From NCBI GenBank assembly GCA_958295495.1, contig OY282352.1, positions 248,001 to 312,000 of the forward strand: a DNA stretch of 64,000 bases. The letters are read 5' to 3'. Origin of the DNA: an uncultured Latescibacterota bacterium (GTDB lineage: Bacteria; Latescibacterota; UBA2968; UBA8231). The notes below the pieces were generated by a model. It was given only the letters and a program-made list of their open reading frames with translations. It made no database searches and was not told the origin of the DNA. This document shows, in pieces, positions 17,365 through 26,582 of this stretch (its first letter is position 1; every line of letters begins with the position of its first letter). Made by a program: the position numbers and the translations under genes.

Positions 17365-18168
17365 ATGACCAAAATCGTAATCTGCGGGGTAGCCGGGCGC
17401 ATGGGCCAGCGGCTGGCCCACTTGGCTTTGACGGCCGCTGATTTGGAGCTGTGCGGCGGCAAGGAGCACCCGGCCCACGAGGCCGTGGGGCGCGACATCG
17501 GCGAAGTCATCGGCACTCGGCATCTCGGTCTAACCGTCAGCAACACGCTGGCGGGCATCGTCGAGCCCGACCGGGTCGCCATCAGTTTCACAACCCCGGA
17601 GGCGACCCTTGAAGACGCGGCACTCTGCGCGGTGCGCGGGGTGCCGATGGTGGTGGGGACCACGGGTTTTAACCCGGAGCAACTCGCGGAATTCAAGCGG
17701 ACAGTAGCGGATATTACCTGCGTGTTTGCGTCGAATTTTAGCACCGCCATGAACGTGCTCTTCAAGCTGGTCGAAGAGGCGGCCCGGATCTTGGGCGACG
17801 ACTACGATGTGGAAGTCATTGAGGCGCATCATCGGCACAAGGTCGATGCGCCCTCCGGGTCGGCGCTGACGCTGGCCGAGCGGGCCGCAGCCGGATTGGG
17901 CCGCAACTTGCGCGAGGTGGCCGTACACGGGCGGTCGGGCGTGGTCGGCGAGCGCTCCCGCCAAGAGATTGGCCTACACGCGATCCGCGCCGGCGATTTG
18001 GCGGGCGAGCACGCGGTGCTCTACGCGGCCCCAGGCGAGTGCCTCGAACTGCAGCACCGCGCCACGAGCCGCGATTCCTTTGCCTTGGGTGCGCTGCGCG
18101 CGGCTCGCTTTGCCGCGCAGGCCGCGCCGGGGATGTACTCGATGGGAGACGTGTTGGGGCTGGGCTGA
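17365..18168 (+). CDS. dapB: 4-hydroxy-tetrahydrodipicolinate reductase
   Basis: 267 aa. IVICGVAGRMGQRLAHL is the NAD(P) loop; SFTTPEATLE, VVGTTGF and the catalytic EAHHRHKVDAPSGSAL are DapB signatures, as is the end GMYSMGDVLGLG. It reduces the DapA product toward meso-diaminopimelate, implying a peptidoglycan wall and/or lysine synthesis. In an operon with dapA; convergent with the UVR protein gene 4 bp away. Confidence 0.93.
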   Translation: MTKIVICGVAGRMGQRLAHLALTAADLELCGGKEHPAHEAVGRDIGEVIGTRHLGLTVSNTLAGIVEPDRVAISFTTPEATLEDAALCAVRGVPMVVGTTGFNPEQLAEFKRTVADITCVFASNFSTAMNVLFKLVEEAARILGDDYDVEVIEAHHRHKVDAPSGSALTLAERAAAGLGRNLREVAVHGRSGVVGERSRQEIGLHAIRAGDLAGEHAVLYAAPGECLELQHRATSRDSFALGALRAARFAAQAAPGMYSMGDVLGLG

Positions 18169-18172
18169 TAGC

Positions 18173-18940
18173 TCAGCGCTTGGGGCGGAGAAGATGCTGC
18201 GGCCCTGGCCACAGGGTCTGTATTTTGTCGCGCAGCCGTGCGGCTTCCTCAAAGTTTTCCGCCTCCACGGCCACCTGTAGGTCGCGCTCTAATTGTTCGC
18301 GCTGAGAAAGCGGGCGCTCCTGCTCTAATTCCTCGTACCATTCGCGCAAAAAGGAAATCTCGGGCAAATCCTCTTCTAGCTCGGATTCCCATTCTTCGAC
18401 AAAGCTCTCGATGTGGGCAATGCCGTCTTGCACGGCGCGCATGGCCGCTGGATAGTCGTCGTGTTGCAGGGCTAGCATGGCGTGCGCTCGAGTCTGCATC
18501 ATAATTGCGTGTGGATAGTACTGCTCAAAGTACCAGCGGATCTCGTCGTTGGGCGCACACTGATCGACCAATTCAAAAATCTGTAGAGTGTGCTCAGTAT
18601 CGGCGATGACCCCTTCGTAGTCCTCCAGGTTGAACAGGCTTAAATAGCGGTGATAGTACTGCCAAGCCTCTTGGAAGAGTTCCTCGCACTCGTCCTCCTC
18701 TAGCACAAAGCCTTCCGGGGTGTCGCGCGATTCGATGAGGTCTTGATAGTAGTCGAGCAGTGAGGGGCAGCCGTGCGGTTGTTGGCCGTCGGGACGGCCG
18801 TCCAATTCGAGCTGAAGAAGCCCCATGTCGATGCGGATCTGAAGTTTTTCCTCGCCCTTGCTGGTGCGGATGCGCCGAGCGAGGAATTCATCGGGCTTGA
18901 ATTCCCAACCGTTGAGCAAGTCGCCGATATCGTAATTCAT
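18173..18940 (-). CDS. UVR (UvrB/UvrC) motif protein
   Basis: 255 aa from the ATG at 18940. Acidic and helical throughout, and the last 40 residues (REQLERDLQVAVEAENFEEA then ARLRDKI) form a UVR motif, the helical hairpin by which UvrB and UvrC bind each other and which occurs in Clp-related McsA proteins. No nuclease or helicase domain. In this setting it could be a regulator or adaptor; function not known. Confidence 0.7.
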   Translation of the reverse strand: MNYDIGDLLNGWEFKPDEFLARRIRTSKGEEKLQIRIDMGLLQLELDGRPDGQQPHGCPSLLDYYQDLIESRDTPEGFVLEEDECEELFQEAWQYYHRYLSLFNLEDYEGVIADTEHTLQIFELVDQCAPNDEIRWYFEQYYPHAIMMQTRAHAMLALQHDDYPAAMRAVQDGIAHIESFVEEWESELEEDLPEISFLREWYEELEQERPLSQREQLERDLQVAVEAENFEEAARLRDKIQTLWPGPQHLLRPKR

Positions 18941-19212
18941 GGGCGCGCTCTCTGACAGAAAATAGAATGAAAAACCCCGGCCCCAAGGAAGCTGGGGGAG
19001 CACAAGGGACAATATACAGCAGAACCTAGTACTGCGCTACTAATCGTCGCGTTTCTCGTCAAATCGCTGGCCCAAACAAAAGAAGCGCCGGGCTACAGGA
19101 CCCGCGCTCATCGCAATATATATCGCAATATATAATATACGAAAAAAGAAATAGAATGTCCATCATATTGATTTAAGTAGAATATAAATAATAGGTTATA
19201 GAAAATTTTATA

Positions 19213-19241
19213 TTGACACAATCCAGCACCTAAGCTACCTT
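19213..19241 (+). promoter_or_regulatory. Candidate promoter in AT-rich intergenic stretch
   Basis: The gap 18941-19284 holds no gene and turns AT-rich from about 19115. TTGACA (19213-19218) and TACCTT (19236-19241) are 17 bp apart, 44 bp before the next ATG. The -35 is perfect, the -10 weak. Confidence 0.4.
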
Positions 19242-19284
19242 AAGACCGCCCCCAATTCCCAATTTACTCCACACAGGAGGACCG

Positions 19285-20043
19285 ATGTCCCAGCACGAGA
19301 ACGATGCTCTGCAAGTGCAGGGTGGCCGGGTGGTGCTAGGGGAGTGGTCGGGCGATCTGGAAGAATTGATCGCCAAGAACGTCGCTTTGCGCCAGATGCT
19401 GCGCGAAGGGTGCGCCGACGAGGCCCGGGCACTGCTCAAGGCGCAGGCCGTTGAGGAACAAGCCGCGCTGGTGGCCATCGACGAAAACCCCGAGGAGGTG
19501 CTCTCGCTGACTGGCATGGACGCCCAAGGCCGCCCAGGGTACTTGCCGGCTGTCGTCGATAAGCTGCCGTCGGAGATCATCGCCGAGTTGGTCGCCTCCG
19601 GCGAGTACAAGCTGGCGCGGTTCAACACCGCGCTTTTGCAAACCATGTCGGCGGAGTCGTTTGCGCGCGCCGTAGAAGACACGCTCGATCCGATTTACTA
19701 CCACGGCAACCGCACCAAGGTCTCGTGGGAATGGCTCGAAGCGGTCGCGGCGCTAGACGATCACAACAAGCGCGCCGCGCTCTTGTTCAAGGTTGATCAG
19801 AGCCTGCTAGAGGAAGCCTTCCTCGACAAAGTCGATAGCATCGACATGCACGCCCAAGTCGGAATAGAGAAACCAGTTTCGGCCTTTCGCCTGCTGTCGG
19901 AATCGGGCCAGGCGGTGATGTTGCCGCCGATCAACGACCCAGAGGTCGCCGAGGTCATCCACGCCTTGCACCAAGCCGCGCCCGAGTTGCTGGCGAAGGT
20001 GCTGCGCGCCGCTTGGGAACGGGCCGACCGAGGGGCCTCGTGA
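19285..20043 (+). CDS. Uncharacterised helical protein (possibly DUF6178-like, part 1)
   Basis: 252 aa, soluble, mostly alpha-helical, with no signal peptide. Recognisable blocks are GYLPAVVDKLPSEIIAELVA and VMLPPINDPEVAEVIHALHQ. It starts after CAGGAGG. Its last codons overlap the next gene (GTGA). Together the two proteins are about 575 aa, near the size of single-chain DUF6178 proteins, so a split gene is possible; this match is from memory of the general pattern and is weak. Confidence 0.5.
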   Translation: MSQHENDALQVQGGRVVLGEWSGDLEELIAKNVALRQMLREGCADEARALLKAQAVEEQAALVAIDENPEEVLSLTGMDAQGRPGYLPAVVDKLPSEIIAELVASGEYKLARFNTALLQTMSAESFARAVEDTLDPIYYHGNRTKVSWEWLEAVAALDDHNKRAALLFKVDQSLLEEAFLDKVDSIDMHAQVGIEKPVSAFRLLSESGQAVMLPPINDPEVAEVIHALHQAAPELLAKVLRAAWERADRGAS

Positions 20044-21014
20044 GCCGGCTAGCGCGCGTCAATCTCAACCAAGTCCCTCTCGATCGCCATAGTTTCATCG
20101 GCCAAGCGGTCGCCGCAGGACTCGAATACGAGCGGTTGCCGCCGCGCTTTATGGATTCGCTGCGGGCCTATCTCCGGGTCCGCGGGCTGGCCTTTGCCCG
20201 CCGCCAGCGCACCGGCATCGCCCTCGGCCGCGACCTGTTGCGCCAAGGCATGGAGCGGACCTTGGCGTGCATGGACTTGGCCTTAGAGGAGGAAAGCGGC
20301 GGCGACCTCAACGCAGCCGTTGCCAAGCTGGCCAGCGGCTCGTTTGACGCGCTCTACAAGCAGGGCTGGGAGCGGGCTTTCCAGCGCTTGGAAAAGCTGC
20401 GTCAGCAGGCCCGCGCCTTGGGCGGCTGTCCCGAGCTGGGCTTTTGGCCCGCGCTGCACCCCAAAGTCGCCGCTTGGGCAAAGCTCGTGCCCGAGACGTG
20501 GACCGGCCCCAGTGCCATTGACCTGCGCGCCGTCGGCCAGACGCTGCAAGAGCTGACCGGCAAGGTGGCCTTTGTGCGCTCGTTGCCCAAGCTGTCGGTA
20601 GCCGCTTTGCTCGAGCAGGCCGAGGCGGATTTCGCCGGCGTACTGCACCGCGTCATTTTGGCGTTGTCGCTGGGACGCACCGAGCTAGTGGCCAACAAGG
20701 CGCATCTGTCGCGCTTTTGCGCCGAGTGCTTTGCCGAGGATGGGATGCGCCCTCGCGTGCGCCAGCAGGTGTTGGAGCAGGTAGCCGGGCATCTGGAAAA
20801 TGAGGTAAACGACCCGGCGGTCAGGGCCAAAATTGCCAACGAGTTCCACGCCGAGCTTGAGGCGTTGGAAAGGGCAGTCGCCGCCGGCGACCTCGACGCG
20901 CTCTTGCTGCCACCGGAGGAGTGGGCTGGTGCTGCGGCGGCGAAAGCGGACGCGCAAGCAGCGGCGCTTGACAAGGCATCCTTTTGCAATCAACGTACCC
21001 CGAAAGAATCTTGA
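20040..21014 (+). CDS. Uncharacterised helical protein (part 2 of a coupled pair)
   Basis: 324 aa from a GTG that overlaps the preceding stop. Entirely helical, rich in Ala, Leu and Arg; AYLRVRGLAFARRQRTGIAL-GRDLL and ALSLGRTELVANKAHLSRF are notable. The Ala-rich C-terminus (AGAAAAKADAQAAALDK) looks disordered. No catalytic motif seen. The overlap with the upstream gene implies a shared complex or a gene fission. Confidence 0.55.
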   Translation: MSRLARVNLNQVPLDRHSFIGQAVAAGLEYERLPPRFMDSLRAYLRVRGLAFARRQRTGIALGRDLLRQGMERTLACMDLALEEESGGDLNAAVAKLASGSFDALYKQGWERAFQRLEKLRQQARALGGCPELGFWPALHPKVAAWAKLVPETWTGPSAIDLRAVGQTLQELTGKVAFVRSLPKLSVAALLEQAEADFAGVLHRVILALSLGRTELVANKAHLSRFCAECFAEDGMRPRVRQQVLEQVAGHLENEVNDPAVRAKIANEFHAELEALERAVAAGDLDALLLPPEEWAGAAAAKADAQAAALDKASFCNQRTPKES

Positions 21015-21078
21015 GCAAGTCGCAATACCTTTCCCGTTATTGAGCACTGATCGCACCTAACTTTTTTGGAGAAATTTT

Positions 21079-21993
21079 ATGGCTCATCGCGAATTCACCC
21101 CCACCCACTACCACAATACCATCGGCTGGCACGAGCCGGTGCTGGCCATCGCCCCCGGCGATACGGTCTCTACCACGACGGTTGACGCCCGCGGCCAAGA
21201 CCAGCACGGCGAGCGGGTCGCTGAGCGCGGGAACCCGATGACCGGCCCTTTCTACATAGAAGGAGCCGAGCCGGGCGATACGCTGGTGGTTCACTTTGAC
21301 AAGCTCTACCCCAACCGCGACTGGGGCTGGACGGCGAGGGCCATCGCGCCCAATGTGCTGGACCCGGGTTTTACAACCGGAATTGAGCGCAACGACCAAC
21401 CGCTTAGGTGGCCGATTGACCTAGCCGCGGGCACGGCAACGCAGCCGGACGTCCTGCCGGGCTTGGTCCTGCCCCTCAGCCCGATGCTGGGCTGTTTTGG
21501 GGTGGCCCCGCCGCGCGGTCAGGCCATTTCCACGGCGACCTCTTCGACCCACGGCGGCAACATGGACTACCGAGGCTTTGTCGCGGGCGCGACCGTCTGT
21601 TTGCCGGTTGAGGCCCCGGGTGCGCTCTTTCACTTGGGCGATGGGCATGCGGTGCAGGGCGATGGCGAGATCGTTGGCACGGGCGTGGAAATCTCCTTTG
21701 ACGCGACGTTTAGCGTCGAGTTGCACAAGGGCAAGCAAATTGGCTGGCCGCGCGGCGAAAACGCCACGCATATTTTCGTCGCCGGCAATGCGCGTCCTTT
21801 GGACCAGTGCGTACAACACGCTACCAGCGAGCTGGTGCGCTGGCTGGTAGAAGACTACAAGCTGTCCGCTTTGAGTGCCCACGCGCTCTTGGGGCAGTGC
21901 GTGGAATACGATATGGGGAATGTGTACGACCCGGCTTATACGATGGTTTGCAAAGTGGCTAAGTCGCTGCTGGCCGATTTGGGGGTAGGTTGA
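21079..21993 (+). CDS. Acetamidase/formamidase family protein
   Basis: 304 aa. The family is shown by NPMTGPFYIEGAEPGDTLVV, LPLSPMLGCFGVAPP, the central HGGNMDYRGFVAGATVCLPV and LFHLGDGHAVQGDGEIVGTG. These enzymes release ammonia from short amides such as formamide or acetamide. Length is typical. Preceded by TTGGAGAAATTTT. The upstream pair of unknown genes ends 64 bp earlier, so it may be in the same transcript. Confidence 0.9.
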   Translation: MAHREFTPTHYHNTIGWHEPVLAIAPGDTVSTTTVDARGQDQHGERVAERGNPMTGPFYIEGAEPGDTLVVHFDKLYPNRDWGWTARAIAPNVLDPGFTTGIERNDQPLRWPIDLAAGTATQPDVLPGLVLPLSPMLGCFGVAPPRGQAISTATSSTHGGNMDYRGFVAGATVCLPVEAPGALFHLGDGHAVQGDGEIVGTGVEISFDATFSVELHKGKQIGWPRGENATHIFVAGNARPLDQCVQHATSELVRWLVEDYKLSALSAHALLGQCVEYDMGNVYDPAYTMVCKVAKSLLADLGVG

Positions 21994-22074
21994 GTTAAAC
22001 GCGCCTATCGGCAAAAGGGGCTGGTTGAAGCCCGACCTTTTTGCGTGGGTTGCGCCGAATAACTCGACAGCTTC

Positions 22075-23571
22075 TTACAATTCCGCAATTGAATCCAAGC
22101 CCTCGGGCTGAGGCAGGAGGTAGCGGACGGGCTGGATGGTGCCGTCGCGTCGGCGCACCTGTTCGATGCGACGGCACTTGATGACGGAGTGCTCAATGAG
22201 CAAGTCGTCGTCGATTTGGCAGCCGTAGAGGTAGCTGGTGCCCTTGATGGTTACGCGCTCGCCCACGCGCATGGGGTGCTCATCGCTGCCGGTCATGAGC
22301 ACGCCAGACTCGAGGCGGCTGTGCGCGCCAATCCGCAGGTTTCCCTTGATGATATTTCGGCTGAGTACTTCGACCTCGTCGTCCAAGAAGAGGGTCTGCC
22401 CTCGGTAGGTACTCAGTTCGACGCCGACGCCAATTTGTACCCCCTCGCCTAGCACCACGTGGCCGCTCAGATGGCTGCGATCCCCGATGGTAACTCGGCG
22501 GTTGAGCTGGACTTGGGGGCCGACGTAGGTGCCCTTGCCGATGACGATGTCCAAGGGGCCGCGCTCCGCGTCCATGTTGAGTATCTGCTCGATGACCTCG
22601 TCGGCGATGAAGAAGTCCTCTTCGTCGGCGATGGTGATGGTGTCCTTGAGCTTGTCGTAGGCCCAGCGGCGGGCTATGGCCTGCATCTGATGCCAGACGC
22701 TTTTGACGTTGAAGGCGAGGAGCTCCTCTGCGCTGTCGGCCGTGGCCGCCCGCACCACGAGCTGGTGCTGATTGAAAATTTGTACCAAGTCGGTCAGCAG
22801 CAACTCGCCTTGGGCATTGTCGGTGTTGAGGTGCTGGATGTACGTCCGCAGTGCGCTTTCTTTGAAGGCGAAGACGCCGGTGTTGAACTCGCGCGTTTCC
22901 AACAACTCTTGGCGGGTGAAGGGGTACGTGCGGCCGTTGTACGTGGCCTTATAGGGCGTTGCTGCGTCGAGGCCGAGGATGTCCTTGTGCTCCCTGATTT
23001 CAATGACCTTGTCGCGGTCTGCGCCCGCAGGCTGCCCCTCGGCGTCGGTGGCTGGTACGCGCACGATGCGGCCATAGGAGTTGGTCGCGGCCGGGCCGCT
23101 GTACAGGCCGGTGAGCACCATCATGTCGCAGTCGGCGCTTTCAAAGCTGGCGCGGAAGCAGGCGACGACCTGCCCGGTCAACAAGCCCATGTCCCCTAAA
23201 AAGATGTACACGTGGCGGTCGGTCGCCGTCGCCGGGAAGGCTTGGAGGCCGGCGCGCACGGCGTCGCCGGTTCCGGCCGGCCGGCCGAGGACCGGGTTTT
23301 CTTGGTACGCGAAAAGACGCCCCGGCTGGGGGCCGGCCGCGCGGGCAACATCCACGCCCTTGATGCCCACGACGAGGACCTGATTGGGGCTGTCGAGGCC
23401 CTCTTGCACGGCGCGGGCCACGCGCACGGCCGTTGGCTGTCCCCAAATTTCGTGCAGCATCTTGGAGGTCTCCGAGCGGATGCGCTTGCCATGGCCGGCC
23501 GCCAAGACGATGCCGATGCGGTGGATGTTGTCTAGGATCGGCGAATTGATTTGTGCGAGCAGGTCGTGCAT
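22075..23571 (-). CDS. GlmU-like nucleotidyltransferase with left-handed beta-helix
   Basis: 498 aa. The N-terminus IGIVLAAGHGKRIRSETSKMLH is the sugar-1-phosphate nucleotidyltransferase signature, followed by GTGDAVRAG and FLGDMGLL. The last about 170 residues form hexapeptide repeats (VTIGDRSHLSGHVVLGEGVQIG). This is the GlmU layout (UDP-GlcNAc from GlcN-1-P), but it is about 40 aa longer and the acetyltransferase His/Lys region is altered (MTGSDEHPMRVGERVTIKG), so it could make another NDP-sugar. ATG after GGAAAGGA. Confidence 0.75.
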   Translation of the reverse strand: MHDLLAQINSPILDNIHRIGIVLAAGHGKRIRSETSKMLHEIWGQPTAVRVARAVQEGLDSPNQVLVVGIKGVDVARAAGPQPGRLFAYQENPVLGRPAGTGDAVRAGLQAFPATATDRHVYIFLGDMGLLTGQVVACFRASFESADCDMMVLTGLYSGPAATNSYGRIVRVPATDAEGQPAGADRDKVIEIREHKDILGLDAATPYKATYNGRTYPFTRQELLETREFNTGVFAFKESALRTYIQHLNTDNAQGELLLTDLVQIFNQHQLVVRAATADSAEELLAFNVKSVWHQMQAIARRWAYDKLKDTITIADEEDFFIADEVIEQILNMDAERGPLDIVIGKGTYVGPQVQLNRRVTIGDRSHLSGHVVLGEGVQIGVGVELSTYRGQTLFLDDEVEVLSRNIIKGNLRIGAHSRLESGVLMTGSDEHPMRVGERVTIKGTSYLYGCQIDDDLLIEHSVIKCRRIEQVRRRDGTIQPVRYLLPQPEGLDSIAEL

Positions 23572-23641
23572 CGGGTCCTTTCCTCTAACTCTCTCAGTTA
23601 CCGGTTACTTTAACGCAACGGCGTGCATTGGGTTTCTTGGC

Positions 23642-25744
23642 CTAGCTCTCTAAAGCGTCGATGTCCTCGCCGAGGGCCGTGCGCATGAGCAGCTCCTGCA
23701 TGCTGTGGCTCGGGGTGCCGCCCTTAGATTGGCGGCGGACGTACGTGCCGTCTGGGCGCATCTGCCGAGACTTGGCGCGGTCGGCGAGCGCGAGCGCGAG
23801 CAGCTCGCGATAGATGCGCTGCTTCAGGCCCTGGTCCAAGATGGGGAAGACGACCTCGACCCGGCCGCGCAGGTTGCGATTCATCCAGTCCGCACTGCCG
23901 AGCCAGATTTCCTCGTCGCCGCCGTTGGCAAAGTAAAAGACCCGACTGTGCTCTAAGAAGCGGTCAATGATGCTGTACACGCGAATGTTCTCGCTGATGT
24001 CGGCGAGGCCGGCGCGCAGGCAGCATATCCCGCGCACGATCAGGTCGATCTCGACGCCGACTTGCGAGGCTTGGAAGAGTGCCCGGATGATCGCCGGATC
24101 CATGAGGCCGTTCATCTTGGCGATGATGGCGGCCGGCCGGCCGGCGCGGGCGTGTTGGCCCTCGCGCTCAATGCGGTCGAGCATGCCCTGCATCAGCCCA
24201 GTGGGGGCCACCAGCAGCTGCTCGAATTGGCTGGCGAGGTTGTGGGCCGTGAGCAGGTTGAAGACCTCGGCCACCTCCGCGGTGATGGTCGGCTCTGCGG
24301 TAATCAGCCCCAGATCCGTGTAGAGCCGTGCGGTGGTGTGGTTGTAGTTGCCAGTGCCCAAGTGGGCGTAGCGGCGCAGGCGATCTTGGTCGCGGCGCAC
24401 CAGCATGGAGAGTTTGCAATGGGTCTTCAGGCCCATGATGCCATAGACCACGTGGATGCCGCTGTCTTCGAGGCGCTTGGCCCACTCAATGTTGGCTGCT
24501 TCGTCGCCGCGGGCCTTTAGCTCGACGAGCACGGTCACTTCCTTGCGCCGCTCGGCCGCGTCGATGAGTGCCTGCCCCACCTCTGAATCGTCGCCCGTGC
24601 GGTAGATGGTTTGTTTGATGGCCAGCACTTTGGGGTCGTTGGCTGCCATGCGGATGAAGTCGGTGACCGTGGAAAACGACTCGTAGGGGTGGTGCAGGAG
24701 GATGTCGCCGGCGCGGATGGATGCGAAGAAGGCCTCCGGCTCTTTGGGAAGGTCGCGCTCGACTGGTGCGAACGGGGCGTCTTTGAGCGCGGGGCGCGGG
24801 ACGAGGTCGTACAGGGCCATGACTCGGTGGAGATTGACCGGCCCGGCCGCCCTAAACACGAGGCTGTCGTCGAGGTCGAACTCCTGTTGCAAAAGCGCTA
24901 CTAACCGGTCGGGCGCACCCGCGGCGATTTCCAGCCGCACTGCATCGGCTTGACGCTGCTTGGTTACTTGCTCGGCAATTTCTTCGAGCAGGTTGTCGGC
25001 GTCCTCCTCGTTGACGTACAGCTCGCTGTTGCGGGTGATGCGGAACGGGGCCGAGCCGAGGACCTCGTAGCCGCGGAACAGTTCTCTGACTTGCAGGTCC
25101 ATGATTCCGGCCAAGGTCACGAAGTGGCGGTCGTGGCCTTGGTCGGGCAGGGGCAGGATGCGCGGCAATACGCGCGGCACGGTCGCCACGCCCATCATCG
25201 ACTGGCCCTGTCTTTCGAGCAGGGCCCCGATGCACAGGGCCTTGTTGAGCACGCGGGGGAAGGGATGGGCCGGATCGACGACGATGGGCGTGAGGATCGG
25301 TTCGAGCTCTTCTTCCCAGTATTGATGCACAAAGTCGAGGTGCTCGCCTTTGAGTTGGCGCACCTCCCACAGGTAGATGCCCTCGCCGGCGAGGGCCGGA
25401 ATGAGGTCCTCGTTCCAGCAGCGATACTGTTCGGCCACCTGCTCGTGGGCTTGTTGGGCGATGCGCGCAAGCTGCTCGGCCGGGGTCAGCCCGTCGGGGC
25501 GGCTGGGGTTGGCCCCCGACTCGTGCAATTGCAGCAAGCCGGCTACCCGGATTTCGTAGAACTCGTCGAGATTGCTGGCGACGATGGCCATGAACTTGAC
25601 GCGCTCTAACAGGGGGTTGCGCTCGTCTTGGGCTTCTTCGAGTACGCGGGCGTTAAAGTCGAGCCAAGAGAGCTCGCGGTTGATGTAGAGCGAGGGATGG
25701 TCGAGCGCGAGCGCGGATTGTGCGTTGGGTTCTTTAACTGGCAT
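23642..25744 (-). CDS. ppk1: Polyphosphate kinase 1
   Basis: 700 aa. YINRELSWLDFNARVLEEA, NLDEFYEIRVAG, VTVLVELKARGDEAANI, the phospho-acceptor His in VYGIMGLKTHCKLSMLVRR and LGTGNYNHTTARLYTDLGL are PPK1 signatures. It builds polyphosphate from ATP. Length is standard. The ATG at 25744 is chosen because PPK1 proteins begin close to the NRELSW motif; the longer frame overlaps the next gene. Seven bp separate it from the sugar isomerase gene upstream. Confidence 0.95.
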   Translation of the reverse strand: MPVKEPNAQSALALDHPSLYINRELSWLDFNARVLEEAQDERNPLLERVKFMAIVASNLDEFYEIRVAGLLQLHESGANPSRPDGLTPAEQLARIAQQAHEQVAEQYRCWNEDLIPALAGEGIYLWEVRQLKGEHLDFVHQYWEEELEPILTPIVVDPAHPFPRVLNKALCIGALLERQGQSMMGVATVPRVLPRILPLPDQGHDRHFVTLAGIMDLQVRELFRGYEVLGSAPFRITRNSELYVNEEDADNLLEEIAEQVTKQRQADAVRLEIAAGAPDRLVALLQQEFDLDDSLVFRAAGPVNLHRVMALYDLVPRPALKDAPFAPVERDLPKEPEAFFASIRAGDILLHHPYESFSTVTDFIRMAANDPKVLAIKQTIYRTGDDSEVGQALIDAAERRKEVTVLVELKARGDEAANIEWAKRLEDSGIHVVYGIMGLKTHCKLSMLVRRDQDRLRRYAHLGTGNYNHTTARLYTDLGLITAEPTITAEVAEVFNLLTAHNLASQFEQLLVAPTGLMQGMLDRIEREGQHARAGRPAAIIAKMNGLMDPAIIRALFQASQVGVEIDLIVRGICCLRAGLADISENIRVYSIIDRFLEHSRVFYFANGGDEEIWLGSADWMNRNLRGRVEVVFPILDQGLKQRIYRELLALALADRAKSRQMRPDGTYVRRQSKGGTPSHSMQELLMRTALGEDIDALES

Positions 25745-25751
25745 GAGGGTG

Positions 25752-26555
25752 CTAGTCGAGCGCGGCAATGGTTGCCCGCACGAATTCCACCGACTTTTTG
25801 AGTGCTGCCCGGCGCTCGCCTTGGATGCCGCACTCATAGGCCAGATAGCCGCTAAAGCCGAGGTCCTTGAGGGCCTGGAAGCCGGCGCGCCAATCAATGT
25901 CGCCGGTACCTGGCTGCAGGCGGGTGTTATCTGCTAGATGGACGTGGCCTACGTGGCGGCCGGCTTGGCGCAAGGCGGCCGGGGTGTCGGTCTCTTCGAT
26001 GTGCATGTGGAAGAAGTCGCTGAGCAGGGCCACGCCTTGGGGGCTGCCGGCGCGCTCGATGATTTCGACGCCGTCGGCTTGGCGACGCAAGAGGTGTTGC
26101 TCGTAGCGGTTGAGGGGTTCGAGCAGGAGCAGGGTGCCCTTGGTGGTGGCCCAAGCGGCGAGATCTTTGACCAACTCGACGAGTAGGTCCTTTTCGAGGG
26201 CGATGGCGTCCTTGAGCGGCGAGAGATCGGGGATGCGCGGCGGCCCGAAGATGGGGGGGACGATTTGGCCGACGGCTTGGAAGTGGCCGCAAGCAGCGAG
26301 CTGGCGGCGGGTCTCGGCGAGGCTGTTGGCGCGCTTGCGCGGGTCTGGGTCGAGCCAGTCAAAGGTCTCTTGGCCGCAGACGGAAGCGATCTTGATGGAG
26401 CGGCCGGCGAGGGCTTGTTCGTACTTTTCGACGCGGTCGTACAGGCGCGAGCCGCCGCTGACCTCTAGACCTTCAATGGCGAGCGATTCGGCGAAGTCGA
26501 GCTTTTCCGCGAGGCTTTCTCCGGGCAGCAGCCCTTCCTGCAAGGCGATTTTCAT
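25752..26555 (-). CDS. TIM-barrel sugar phosphate isomerase/epimerase
   Basis: 267 aa of the xylose isomerase-like/AP endonuclease 2 fold. LLLEPLNRYEQHLL provides a metal Glu, ALLSDFFHMHIEE the metal Asp/His, HVGHVHLADNTRLQPGTGDIDW the His/Asp site and YLAYECGIQGE the last Glu. Such enzymes isomerise or epimerise sugars and inositols; the substrate is open. ATG follows AGAAAGGA. The MDR dehydrogenase 27 bp upstream is likely in the same operon and may act on the same substrate. Confidence 0.85.
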   Translation of the reverse strand: MKIALQEGLLPGESLAEKLDFAESLAIEGLEVSGGSRLYDRVEKYEQALAGRSIKIASVCGQETFDWLDPDPRKRANSLAETRRQLAACGHFQAVGQIVPPIFGPPRIPDLSPLKDAIALEKDLLVELVKDLAAWATTKGTLLLLEPLNRYEQHLLRRQADGVEIIERAGSPQGVALLSDFFHMHIEETDTPAALRQAGRHVGHVHLADNTRLQPGTGDIDWRAGFQALKDLGFSGYLAYECGIQGERRAALKKSVEFVRATIAALD

Positions 26556-26582
26556 GGCGTCCTTTCTTCTGGCGGTCCAGCG

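Noticed and set aside
22459..23199. 246-codon plus-strand frame opposite the GlmU-like gene
   Set aside because: Low-complexity Val/Gly/Asp-rich translation typical of an antisense shadow.
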